A DNA stretch of 64,000 bases, taken from NCBI RefSeq assembly GCF_023518235.1, contig NZ_CP090423.1, positions 1,736,001-1,800,000 of the forward strand. The letters are read 5' to 3'. Each line of letters starts with the position of its first letter. The stretch's first letter is position 1. This document shows, one piece after another, positions 25,352 through 32,972 of this stretch. Made by a program: the position numbers and the translations under genes. Source of the DNA: Stenotrophomonas maltophilia (lineage in GTDB: Bacteria > Pseudomonadota > Gammaproteobacteria > Xanthomonadales > Xanthomonadaceae). Under the pieces are notes generated by a model. That model did not search any database and was not told where the DNA came from. It saw nothing but the letters and a program-made list of their open reading frames with translations.

Positions 25352-25751
25352 CAACCTCCTGAAAATCGTGCGGGTTGAACCCGAGTCCCAACAGCACCGT
25401 GTCCGACCAGCGGACAGGCTTGGCACGCAGCCCCTGCTCGTCTGGATGGTCCCCGATCTGCACCAGCACGGTGATGGCGTCGCATGCCATCGACCTGGTC
25501 AACTTGAGGCTCGAACCGCCGAGCATGATCATTCCGGGGGCGCCCTGCCCCCGGTCGATAGCTGGCATCAGGCGCCAGCCCAGCATCGTGCCGGCGACCA
25601 TGTGCCGCCAGTCGTCCTTAGTCAGGCGCTGGCCGTGCCAGGACAGGCCCTCGGCCAGGTCGCCGCAGATGGCGTTGAGCATGCGCTGCTGCTTGGGAGT
25701 CATCATCCCTTCGCCGCGCTGCTTCCAGTCTTCAGGTCGAATGGAGGTCAC
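25338..25751 (-). CDS. ninB: NinB-like recombination protein
   Basis: The protein is 137 residues from GTG 25751, which overlaps the upstream stop (GTGA). It has 'SWHGQRLTKDDWRHMVAGTMLG' (residues 35-56) and 'RLMPAIDRG...IMLGGSS', the lambda NinB pattern of a single-strand DNA-binding recombination mediator. The C-terminus overlaps a convergent plus-strand gene. Confidence 0.88.
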   Translation of the reverse strand: MTSIRPEDWKQRGEGMMTPKQQRMLNAICGDLAEGLSWHGQRLTKDDWRHMVAGTMLGWRLMPAIDRGQGAPGMIMLGGSSLKLTRSMACDAITVLVQIGDHPDEQGLRAKPVRWSDTVLLGLGFNPHDFQEVASAA

Positions 25752-25954
25752 GCTGCTTCCCTCTTCGTCAGCGGCCCGGCGTAGTGCGTGATAGGCACCA
25801 GCCGCATTCCCAGCCGCCATTGCGTCTGGCCGCGCGTGGCGTAGATGACCAGGGGTTTCTCGCCGTAGCCGTAGCAGACGTACCAGCCCGCCTCAGATAC
25901 CGGCTCGGCTGCATCGCGCAGCTGCAGGACCAGGCGCGGGAGCTCACGCGGCAT
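25748..25954 (-). CDS. Small hypothetical phage protein (68 aa)
   Basis: It starts at ATG 25954 (MPRELPRLVLQLRD...). A beta-rich middle with Trp/Tyr (GWYVCYGYGEKP) and a 'W-R-L-G-M-R-L-V-P-I-T' end are seen. It is coupled to the P-like gene before and ninB after. No function recognised. Confidence 0.6.
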   Translation of the reverse strand: MPRELPRLVLQLRDAAEPVSEAGWYVCYGYGEKPLVIYATRGQTQWRLGMRLVPITHYAGPLTKREAA

Positions 25955-26490
25955 GGCGCACGCCCTCCCGGTCGCGAGTGGTCTCTTCCTCGGCTGCAGG
26001 CTGCGGATCAGCGGCCATGCCGATACCGAGCTCACGGGCGATGTCATCCATGTGCCGTGCCACCTGCTCGCGCGTTGCCGGTGCGGACCGGGCCACCTCG
26101 TGCGCGATGTGGGCCTCGGGCGCCGGCGGCAGTTCCGCGCCGCGCATCACGGCCTCCTTGGCCCGGTTGTAGGCCGCCAGCAGCAGCTTGTCGGCTTTGT
26201 CGGCACTGGCCAGCCGGTAGCGATGCCCATCCAGGTACTGCCACACCAGTCGGGTGAATCCGTCCTGCTTGCCCGTGTCGGCACGCACGGCGTCGAACGG
26301 CGGGATGCCAAGGCACATCATCCGGAACTGCGGCAGCGTCGGTGGCCACGGCTCTGCGCTGGCGATGCAGGCAGCCAGGCCGTCGGCCAGCTGCCGGCCG
26401 CTCAAGCCGGCCAGGCCCTTCGCCCACGTCACCGCGGCGCCGATGTTCGGGTTCTCGCCGTATGCGCTGGACCACTTGAAACCGTAGATT

Positions 26491-27600
<1,110 letters not shown>

Positions 27601-27601
27601 G

Positions 27602-27913
27602 TCAGGCTGCCAGCGGCGTCTCGTTGTCGTTCAACACCGGCAGCCAGGTCTGGCAACGCATGTCACTGATACGGCATTTGCGCGGCGCACCGTGGACAAC
27701 GACGCCGTCCGCTTCAAGCTCGGGCAGCCGGCGGGCGACCATGTGGCGATCAAGGCCGGTAGCGTCGGCCAGTTCACGACTGGTCAGCCCGGGATGCTGT
27801 CGGACCGCCGCGGCGACGCGCTGCTGCTGGGCCTTGCGTGCGCCAGAATCCACGATGTGGCGCGCGGCCTCATGGCTGGTGTCGGGATCGGTGTTGCGTG
27901 CGGGAAGATTCAT
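27602..27913 (-). CDS. Winged-helix DNA-binding protein
   Basis: The protein is 103 residues from ATG 27913 (MNLPARNTDPDTSHEAA...); an ATG 27 bases upstream is possible. Residues 30-80 form a winged helix ('AAAVRQHPGLTSRELADATGLDRHMVARRLPELEADGVV'). It lies between the CII-like and O-like genes. Probable early regulator or origin accessory protein; family not named. Confidence 0.65.
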   Translation of the reverse strand: MNLPARNTDPDTSHEAARHIVDSGARKAQQQRVAAAVRQHPGLTSRELADATGLDRHMVARRLPELEADGVVVHGAPRKCRISDMRCQTWLPVLNDNETPLAA

Positions 27914-28021
27914 GGTTGAGCCTCGCTGTGGTGCCTTCATCGTGATGGCAGAGATGTGCGGCGATGCGCTCTAACTGCCGCGATCTGATAGGCAGTTACG
28001 CGCTCGGAGTGTTCGCGTTCC

Positions 28022-28501
28022 TCAAAGCACCTGCCCCTGGCCCTTGGCCTCGCGCAGGCGGGACATCAGTACTATCAGGGCCGACTGCACTGCTGCCGCA
28101 GCTGTCTGCAGGCCAGAGAACTCGTTCTCGGTAATCAGCTTGTCCTTCAGGCATTCGTGCAGCAGCTCAGCGAACTGCCCCTTGACCGCAGCAGTCTCGA
28201 GAATGGTGCTGGTCAAGCAGCCGACCTCGTCCGGAAGCTCCAGGCGGTGGACGCCGTAGCCGTGCTCGGCCGCCAGCGCGAACAACATCCGGTGGTCACC
28301 GGTCAGCCCCATGATCTCGCTGGCTTCTTCCCAGCCCAGCTTGTGCGTGGTGTTGTTCGGGTTGACCTTGTTACGAAGGACCGCCCCCGACATGGGCTTC
28401 TCTTCGCCCTTGTCGTTGGTAGTGATCAAACGCGTTGCCAGCGCTTCGGCGCCGCCGGGTGAGTCCTTTACAGTCTTATGCGCAGCGTCGGTGATGTTCA
28501 T
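28022..28501 (-). CDS. Phage CII-family regulator (CP76-type)
   Basis: This 159-residue protein has a helix-turn-helix in residues 10-75 ('GGAEALATRLI', 'GAVLRNKVNPNNTTHKLGWEEASEIM') typical of CP76/YmfL-type CII regulators. A C-terminal helical part (residues 100-155) would serve for oligomerisation. As the second gene of the leftward operon it would help choose lysogeny. Confidence 0.75.
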   Translation of the reverse strand: MNITDAAHKTVKDSPGGAEALATRLITTNDKGEEKPMSGAVLRNKVNPNNTTHKLGWEEASEIMGLTGDHRMLFALAAEHGYGVHRLELPDEVGCLTSTILETAAVKGQFAELLHECLKDKLITENEFSGLQTAAAAVQSALIVLMSRLREAKGQGQVL

Positions 28502-28555
28502 TGGACCGTTTCGTGAACGTGGATCGGGCTGGTGGGCCGGCGCAGCATCTGCGCC

Positions 28556-28747
28556 ATGGAGATGAACTACTCAGAAAGCAGCGCCAGGGATGGCGTGGTG
28601 ACGCTGGTCCGCTTGTGCGGGAAAGCCTTCGCGCTCCGTCGAATCAATGGCGAGCTCAAGGTCCGCCCCCTACCCCTGCCCGACCTGGGCCCCGTCCCCG
28701 AAGAAGGAGGCAAGGTCATGTGGCTTTGGGGCGGAATCGGGCCATGA
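28556..28747 (+). CDS. Possible small plus-strand protein between cro and cII
   Basis: A 63-codon frame (MEMNYSESSARDGVV...) fills most of the 250-base cro-cII interval, antisense to the leftward message. No good ribosome site precedes the ATG. The region could instead hold a leader with a terminator or a small antisense RNA as in lambda. Weak call. Confidence 0.35.
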   Translation: MEMNYSESSARDGVVTLVRLCGKAFALRRINGELKVRPLPLPDLGPVPEEGGKVMWLWGGIGP

Positions 28748-28752
28748 GCAAT

Positions 28753-28974
28753 TCACGCCGCACGGACCATCTCTTCGCCGGCCTTCTCGGCCTCAGCGCG
28801 GGCCAGAAGGACCTTTCGCCGCAGCCAGGGGTGCGCCAGGAGCACATCGGCAGGTATGCCGCGCGCCTTCCAGTTCTGGACGCGCTGACGGTTGTCGATG
28901 CCAAGCCTGCGGGCCAGCTTGACTGGCCCTCCCAAGCTGTCGATCACGCGGGAGTCGGGGTGCGGGGTGTCCAT
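28753..28974 (-). CDS. Cro-like repressor (YdaS-type HTH)
   Basis: This 73-residue protein has a helix-turn-helix at residues 10-45 ('VIDSLGGPVKLARRLGIDNRQRVQNWKARGIPADVLL'), the YdaS/Cro fold. It is divergent from the CI-like gene and is first in the leftward operon, so it should turn the switch to lytic growth. The ATG at 28974 lies about seven bases after a candidate -10. Confidence 0.82.
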   Translation of the reverse strand: MDTPHPDSRVIDSLGGPVKLARRLGIDNRQRVQNWKARGIPADVLLAHPWLRRKVLLARAEAEKAGEEMVRAA

Positions 28975-29054
28975 GGCGGACAGTACACACCATGAAATGC
29001 CAATTAGTCAACCCCGCGTGTACCGCGAATCGTGGGGGTGCGGATAATCGCCCC
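28975..29054. promoter_or_regulatory. Divergent switch: PR, PRM and operator half-sites
   Basis: On the minus strand TTGACT (29006-29011) and TGTACT (28982-28987) with an 18-base spacer form PR for cro. On the plus strand GATAAT (29043-29048) ends six bases before the repressor ATG, as expected of a leaderless PRM. GTACAC at 28983-28988 and GTGTAC at 29018-29023 form an inverted pair 35 bases apart that overlaps the PR -10 and lies near the PRM -35. Only pattern evidence. Confidence 0.55.
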
Positions 29055-29525
29055 ATGGCCGAACTCCGTGACTCCTCCAGCCGCCTATTTGCGGCCGCCG
29101 CCAAACTCGACCCGCCGATCACCGCGTCCACGGATCTGGCGGCAGCGCTGTCTGTGTCAAAGCAACGGGTCACCAACTGGAAGTCGCGAGGCGTGTCCAA
29201 GGAGGGTGCGATCGATGCGCAGCGCGTGCTGGGAATCAATGTGGACTGGATCCTTCACGGCCAGCTGCCAATGTTCGTCTCAAGCGCAGAGTCCCCTGCT
29301 GTTCAGTCTCAATCTGCAAGACAACAGCGCCAGATACTGCGCGACGCGACGAAGCTGGTGCGGCTCGTGCTGGACGGGAACATCCCGCTCACCGATCAGC
29401 AAAAGGAAGAGTTGTCAGATCGGGCCGTGGCAATGGTCGCGGATCGATGGGCCAATGGCTTTCCCACTGAACTGGATGCCTACAAGGCTGCATTGGAGCT
29501 GGTCGCGCACGTTCAATCTAGATGA
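29055..29525 (+). CDS. CI-like phage repressor (short, no peptidase domain)
   Basis: The protein is 156 residues from ATG 29055. An upstream ATG at 28992 is rejected because it would leave no room for the divergent promoters. Residues 22-60 are a helix-turn-helix ('STDLAAALSVSKQRVTNWKSRGVSKEGAIDAQRVLG') and residues 85-150 are helical. There is no LexA/S24 Ser-Lys peptidase domain, so RecA-driven self-cleavage is not expected. Confidence 0.8.
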   Translation: MAELRDSSSRLFAAAAKLDPPITASTDLAAALSVSKQRVTNWKSRGVSKEGAIDAQRVLGINVDWILHGQLPMFVSSAESPAVQSQSARQQRQILRDATKLVRLVLDGNIPLTDQQKEELSDRAVAMVADRWANGFPTELDAYKAALELVAHVQSR

Positions 29526-29536
29526 GGAGGGGGTCA

Positions 29537-29902
29537 ATGGGTATCAGCGATGTGGAGCTGCAGGAGATGGCTAGGATGATTTCTTCGTCCATGGGCCTGA
29601 AGCCGAGGGCGAAGGAGGGACTTCTTCGAGTCGTGGGCGCCCAAGGGGACGAACACAGGATGTCAGCGCTGCAGCGCGACGTTCTTTATCGCCGCATCCG
29701 TGACCTCGGGAACCTCTTCTGGTTGAACTGGCTGATACGGCAGGAGACCATGCATGTGCACGGCGTGATGGAGACTCTTAGCGATTCCGAGCTGTTGGGC
29801 TTGCTATCGAAGATGCAAAGGGCCCAGGAGTGCCGAGAGGAAGGTGTGGCCTTCACCGAGATTCCAGGGCTCGTGCGGCCCGGTGCGGAAGGCTTTCAGT
29901 AA
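29537..29902 (+). CDS. Hypothetical protein downstream of repressor
   Basis: The protein is 121 residues. The ATG at 29537 is chosen because GAGGAGGGGG ends three bases before it. It is helical, with 'LQRDVLYRRIRDLGNLFWLNWLIRQE' in the middle and no membrane segment. It is cotranscribed with the repressor, thus likely expressed in the lysogen. No family recognised. Confidence 0.6.
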   Translation: MGISDVELQEMARMISSSMGLKPRAKEGLLRVVGAQGDEHRMSALQRDVLYRRIRDLGNLFWLNWLIRQETMHVHGVMETLSDSELLGLLSKMQRAQECREEGVAFTEIPGLVRPGAEGFQ

Positions 29903-29945
29903 CGGCGCCAATGGCCGACGCCGCTGTTTCGGCCGATAGACTTCA

Positions 29946-30632
29946 TTGATGGGGGGTAATTTGAACGCGATAGCAACAGGGAATGTGCAGGCTAACCCTG
30001 CCGGCAAAGCAGCGTGGATCGTGCTCGTGATCGCGTGGATCTGCTTCCTGGTCCCGATCCCAGGCCTTGGCCTTTTTCTGGGATGGCCGCTCAACCTGGT
30101 GGCATTCATCCTGGCGATCGTCGCGATAGCCAAGGGTGGCGCGATGAAGGGCGTGTTCCAGCTGATCTGTTCGCTGGTGGTGTCGCCAATCGTGTACTTC
30201 GTAGGGTTCGTGCTCTTCGCGGGTGCGGTTGGCGCTGCTGGCCAGGCAGCGGACGCAAGACAGAAAGCCGCAGCATCTACGTCCGGGACATCGCCGGTCA
30301 GCGAGTCATCTTCGGCAGAGATCAAGGCCGGCCCAATCGCAATCACAGCCGGAGAGCTCTACAGAGCCTATAGCGCCAATGAAATCGCCGCGGACGCGCA
30401 GTTCAAGGGCAAGGCTCTCCTGATCAGCGGCAAGGTGGAGTCGATCCAGTCCGACTTCTCCGACTCTCCGGTCGTCCAACTTGCTGCGGGCGACTTTGAG
30501 TGGGTGCAACTGCACGGGATATCGAAGGAGGCAGCCGGCGCGCTTGCGAAGGGGCAGTCGGTGACCGTGAGCTGCACAGGGCAAGGCGAAGTCATCGGCT
30601 TCCCCAGCGCTGGAGACTGCACCATTCAGTAG
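29946..30632 (+). CDS. Membrane protein with OB-fold (tRNA_anti-like) domain
   Basis: This 228-residue product has two or three hydrophobic segments (residues 20-42, 45-65, 70-95), then a Ser/Ala linker and a C-terminal OB-like domain of about 100 residues. That domain has 'AYSANEIAADAQFKGKALLISGKVESI' and ends in a Cys-containing strand, as in tRNA_anti-like proteins. A TTG at 29961 with GGGGGG upstream is an alternative start. It is expressed from the immunity region, so it may protect the lysogen; untested. Confidence 0.65.
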   Translation: MMGGNLNAIATGNVQANPAGKAAWIVLVIAWICFLVPIPGLGLFLGWPLNLVAFILAIVAIAKGGAMKGVFQLICSLVVSPIVYFVGFVLFAGAVGAAGQAADARQKAAASTSGTSPVSESSSAEIKAGPIAITAGELYRAYSANEIAADAQFKGKALLISGKVESIQSDFSDSPVVQLAAGDFEWVQLHGISKEAAGALAKGQSVTVSCTGQGEVIGFPSAGDCTIQ

Positions 30633-30658
30633 CCTGAAGTCTCGGTAACTGCGTAACG

Positions 30659-30684
30659 GCCCCGCTCCTGCGGGGCTTTTTTTT
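30659..30684 (+). terminator. Rho-independent terminator of the immunity operon
   Basis: GCCCCG (30659-30664) pairs with CGGGGC (30671-30676) around a CTCCTG loop and is followed by eight T. It closes the repressor operon. Confidence 0.9.
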
Positions 30685-30715
30685 GCCCCTCCAGATACAT
30701 AAACGCCAGCTTAAC

Positions 30716-30781
30716 CAGTACACGTACCGATATCGACCAGTACACATCGCGGTTGCGTTACAGGGAAACGTGGTGTTTACT
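30716..30781 (+). promoter_or_regulatory. Promoter of the right operon with two CAGTACAC sites
   Basis: CAGTACAC occurs at 30716-30723 and 30738-30745, 22 bases apart, with CGATATCG between. Downstream TTGCGT (30753-30758), a 17-base spacer and TTTACT (30776-30781) make a modest promoter for the gene at 30820. The same octamer overlaps PR at 28981-28988, so one regulator may bind both regions. Confidence 0.5.
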
Positions 30782-30819
30782 ACTCCTGCGCCCCAATTCT
30801 GGGGCAAGGAGACCCCGAG

Positions 30820-30936
30820 ATGCGCATCAAGCGTCGCCCCCTGTGGATCTGGATCGGTGCCGTGTACGCCGGGACCGTGTTCGCCGCGGCGGCCGGCTTG
30901 GCCTTCGGCCACCGCCTGTTCGGCCTGGAGTGCTGA
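30820..30936 (+). CDS. Small single-pass membrane protein (38 aa)
   Basis: ATG 30820 follows AAGGAG by eight bases. The product begins MRIKRRPLWIWIG and contains one hydrophobic helix (residues 8-30) after a basic start. It is the first gene of the right operon and ends two bases before the next start. Function unknown. Confidence 0.6.
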   Translation: MRIKRRPLWIWIGAVYAGTVFAAAAGLAFGHRLFGLEC

Positions 30937-30938
30937 CC

Positions 30939-31280
30939 ATGGCCGCCGTCACGGAACTGCACCCCGAAGCCGAGGTCCGCCGCCAGCGCCGGAACGTGCC
31001 GGTGCTGATCGGGAACCTGAAGAACTCTGGCCTGGGCATGCCCGGCGTGGAGACCGCCTATCGCGCAGCGCTGTTTGCTGGCGCCACCGAAGAGATGGCC
31101 TGGGAGGCGGCACGCCGCCACGCCCTGACCATGATCGGGTTCCCGGACGAGCTCTCCGAAACCGGCATGGACCTGAGCAAGGTCGAGTCCATGCGGAAGC
31201 GCCGTCAGGCCCTCATCGACACCTACCGTGCCCTGCCCAACCCGTTCGCACTGTCGATCGACGCGGAGCGTGCGGCATGA
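30939..31280 (+). CDS. Hypothetical phage protein (113 aa)
   Basis: It starts at ATG 30939, immediately after the small membrane protein. It is helical and charged, with 'GVETAYRAALFAGATEEMAWEAARRHALTM' in the middle. It overlaps the next gene by ATGA. No family recognised. Confidence 0.65.
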   Translation: MAAVTELHPEAEVRRQRRNVPVLIGNLKNSGLGMPGVETAYRAALFAGATEEMAWEAARRHALTMIGFPDELSETGMDLSKVESMRKRRQALIDTYRALPNPFALSIDAERAA

Positions 31281-31516
31281 GCGCCCCTGTCGATGTGCAG
31301 CGCCTGCGTGACGCCCTTGCCTGGCACTTGCGGCTGGAGCGCGGCGCCAGCCGCCGGGCTCGGTACTTCGAGCGCCGGGCAAACAATCCCCGCAATCCGA
31401 ACCGCGCCGCATCTGCCCGCGTCGCCGCCGGCTACCAAGGTGACGCCGCGAAAGACCGTCGCCGCATTGCCGAGCTGCGTGCCGAGTTGGCCCGCGTCAA
31501 AGGCGGTGCCGCATGA
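31277..31516 (+). CDS. Small Arg-rich helical protein (79 aa), copy A
   Basis: The product begins MSAPVDVQRLRDAL and ends in AELARVKGGAA. The middle is Arg/Ala-rich helix. Both ends are shared with the 79-residue protein at 35120-35359, so the two are likely paralogues. ATGA overlaps join it to both neighbours. Confidence 0.65.
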   Translation: MSAPVDVQRLRDALAWHLRLERGASRRARYFERRANNPRNPNRAASARVAAGYQGDAAKDRRRIAELRAELARVKGGAA

Positions 31517-31722
31517 GCGCCGTCGCCCTCTTCCCCATCCAGACCGACAGCCAGAAGTACCAGCTGGAGACCGTCCGGATGGCCGCACGTCGCGCTGGCC
31601 TGAACGTCAAGGCGGTCGAGCGCGAGTTCATCGAGGCGGGCTTCTCCCGCCCGAAGCAGAACGAAATCAGCGAGCGCTGCCGTCGGGCGCGCATGGTCAT
31701 GACCTTTGGAGGTGAAGCGTGA
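31513..31722 (+). CDS. Small hypothetical protein (69 aa)
   Basis: A helical basic protein (MSAVALFPIQTDSQKY...) with 'RRAGLNVKAVEREFIEAGFSRPKQNEI'. The latter stretch may form a helix-turn-helix-like unit. It overlaps the genes on both sides. Confidence 0.6.
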   Translation: MSAVALFPIQTDSQKYQLETVRMAARRAGLNVKAVEREFIEAGFSRPKQNEISERCRRARMVMTFGGEA

Positions 31723-31925
31723 AGCGGGAAACCATCCAGCTGCATCTCGAAGTCTTGAAAGATCTGGCGATCTACCTGGGCATGGCTGCCTGCACGACCG
31801 GGCTTGGCGCCATCGGCGTCCTGCTGGTCCAGGACCTGGCAAAGGCGGTGGCCCCGTTATCCGGCATCCGATTGCACTACTGGTGCCCGCCGCCCTCAAC
31901 GCGATGCTGGTCGGATTCTGCATAG
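31719..31925 (+). CDS. Small membrane protein (68 aa), 3' end possibly altered
   Basis: The first 46 residues (MKRETIQLHLEVLKD... with one hydrophobic helix, residues 17-38) look natural. The last 20 residues (Trp/Cys/Pro-rich) overlap the next gene in another frame and look like read-through. The gene may have lost its original stop, which probably overlapped the next start. Confidence 0.5.
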   Translation: MKRETIQLHLEVLKDLAIYLGMAACTTGLGAIGVLLVQDLAKAVAPLSGIRLHYWCPPPSTRCWSDSA

Positions 31926-32128
31926 CGCTGGCAACGGCCGCGTACCCGCGCGGCGCCGACTCCTTCGTGGTGCTGGGGCTCGCATGTGCGGGGTTCTTTG
32001 CCCTCCGTGCCGTGGTTGAGGCCCGACAAGCATGGCACCCATTCGTCACCGGTCTCGCTCAGCGCCGCGCCATTCGCCGCGCGGCTCCGCTCACCCGCAT
32101 CAACTTCCCCAAGGACGACATTCGATGA
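31883..32128 (+). CDS. Small membrane protein (81 aa), start unclear
   Basis: Two hydrophobic segments are followed by a basic tail ('RRAIRRAAPLTRINFPKDDIR'). The reading frame seems natural from about 31856, but no usable start codon is present there; GTG 31883 or ATG 31904 remain. It resembles the protein at 35469-35711 in topology and in 'ARQAWHPF'/'ARRGWPAF'. The end overlaps the recT start. Confidence 0.5.
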   Translation: MPAALNAMLVGFCIALATAAYPRGADSFVVLGLACAGFFALRAVVEARQAWHPFVTGLAQRRAIRRAAPLTRINFPKDDIR

Positions 32129-32970
32129 ACGCCGTTGCTCAGCAAACCGCTCTTTCCACCCAGCCCCGCCAGCAGTTCGACCTCAGCCCGCAGACCTTTG
32201 ACCAGGCGTTGCAGTTCTGCGACTACCTCGCTGACAGCGACTTCGTCCCGAAGGATTTCAAGGGCAAGCCCGGCAACTGCCTGATCGCCATCCAGTGGGG
32301 TGCCGAGCTCGGCCTGAAGCCGCTGCAGGCGCTGCAGAACCTCGCCATCATCAACGGTCGCCCTGCCCTCTGGGGTGACGCGGTCATTGCGCTGGTGCGC
32401 AGCTCACCGCTGTGTGAGTACATCACAGAGGCCGACGACGGCAGCACGGCCGTGTGCCGGGTCAAGCGCCGCGGTGAATCCGAGGAGGTACGCACCTTCA
32501 GCATGGAGGACGCCAAGGTGGCAGGCCTGCTGGGTAAGACCGGACCCTGGACCCAGTACCCAAAGCGCATGCGCCAGATGCGCGCCCGCGCCTTCGCCCT
32601 GCGAGACGTCTTCCCGGACGTCCTGCGCGGCATGCCCATCGCCGAAGAAGTCATGGATATCCCTCAGGCCGGCGCTGCTAGCGGGGAGCAGGCGCGCGGC
32701 GCCATTGAGGGGCAGGCCGACAAGCAGCTGCCGCTGTACTCCGAAGCCGACTTCGCGGCCAACCTGCCGAAGTGGCTGGACATCATCGCCAGCGGCAAGA
32801 AGTCCGCCGAGGACCTGATCGCCACGCTGCAGACGCGTGCGCGCTTCACCGCAGACCAGCTGAAGAAGATCCGCAACCCGCCCAAGGACGACACGGATGG
32901 CGAAGGCAAACCGCAGAGCGACGTCGCTACCGACGCCGACGCCCAGGCCCAGACTGCGGTGGAGGGCTGA
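32125..32970 (+). CDS. recT: RecT-family single-strand annealing protein
   Basis: The protein is 281 residues from ATG 32125. The core 'DYLADSDFVPKDFKGKPGNCLIAIQWGAELGLKPLQALQNLAIINGRP' (positions 35-83) and 'YPKRMRQMRARAFALRDVFPDVL' (near residue 150) are the RecT signature. The C-terminal 80 residues are acidic and probably disordered. It anneals strands made by the adjacent YqaJ nuclease, forming a two-gene recombination module. Confidence 0.92.
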   Translation: MNAVAQQTALSTQPRQQFDLSPQTFDQALQFCDYLADSDFVPKDFKGKPGNCLIAIQWGAELGLKPLQALQNLAIINGRPALWGDAVIALVRSSPLCEYITEADDGSTAVCRVKRRGESEEVRTFSMEDAKVAGLLGKTGPWTQYPKRMRQMRARAFALRDVFPDVLRGMPIAEEVMDIPQAGAASGEQARGAIEGQADKQLPLYSEADFAANLPKWLDIIASGKKSAEDLIATLQTRARFTADQLKKIRNPPKDDTDGEGKPQSDVATDADAQAQTAVEG

Positions 32971-32972
32971 GC

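Noticed and set aside
24713-25426. 237-codon minus-strand frame opposite the moron at 24764
   Set aside because: It lacks a ribosome site and its sequence is Arg/Ser/Cys-rich; the plus-strand frame has GTG with AGGGG and a clear membrane helix.
28992-29525. Earlier ATG 28992 for the CI-like repressor
   Set aside because: It would leave only 17 bases to the cro start and place the candidate promoters and operator inside the gene.
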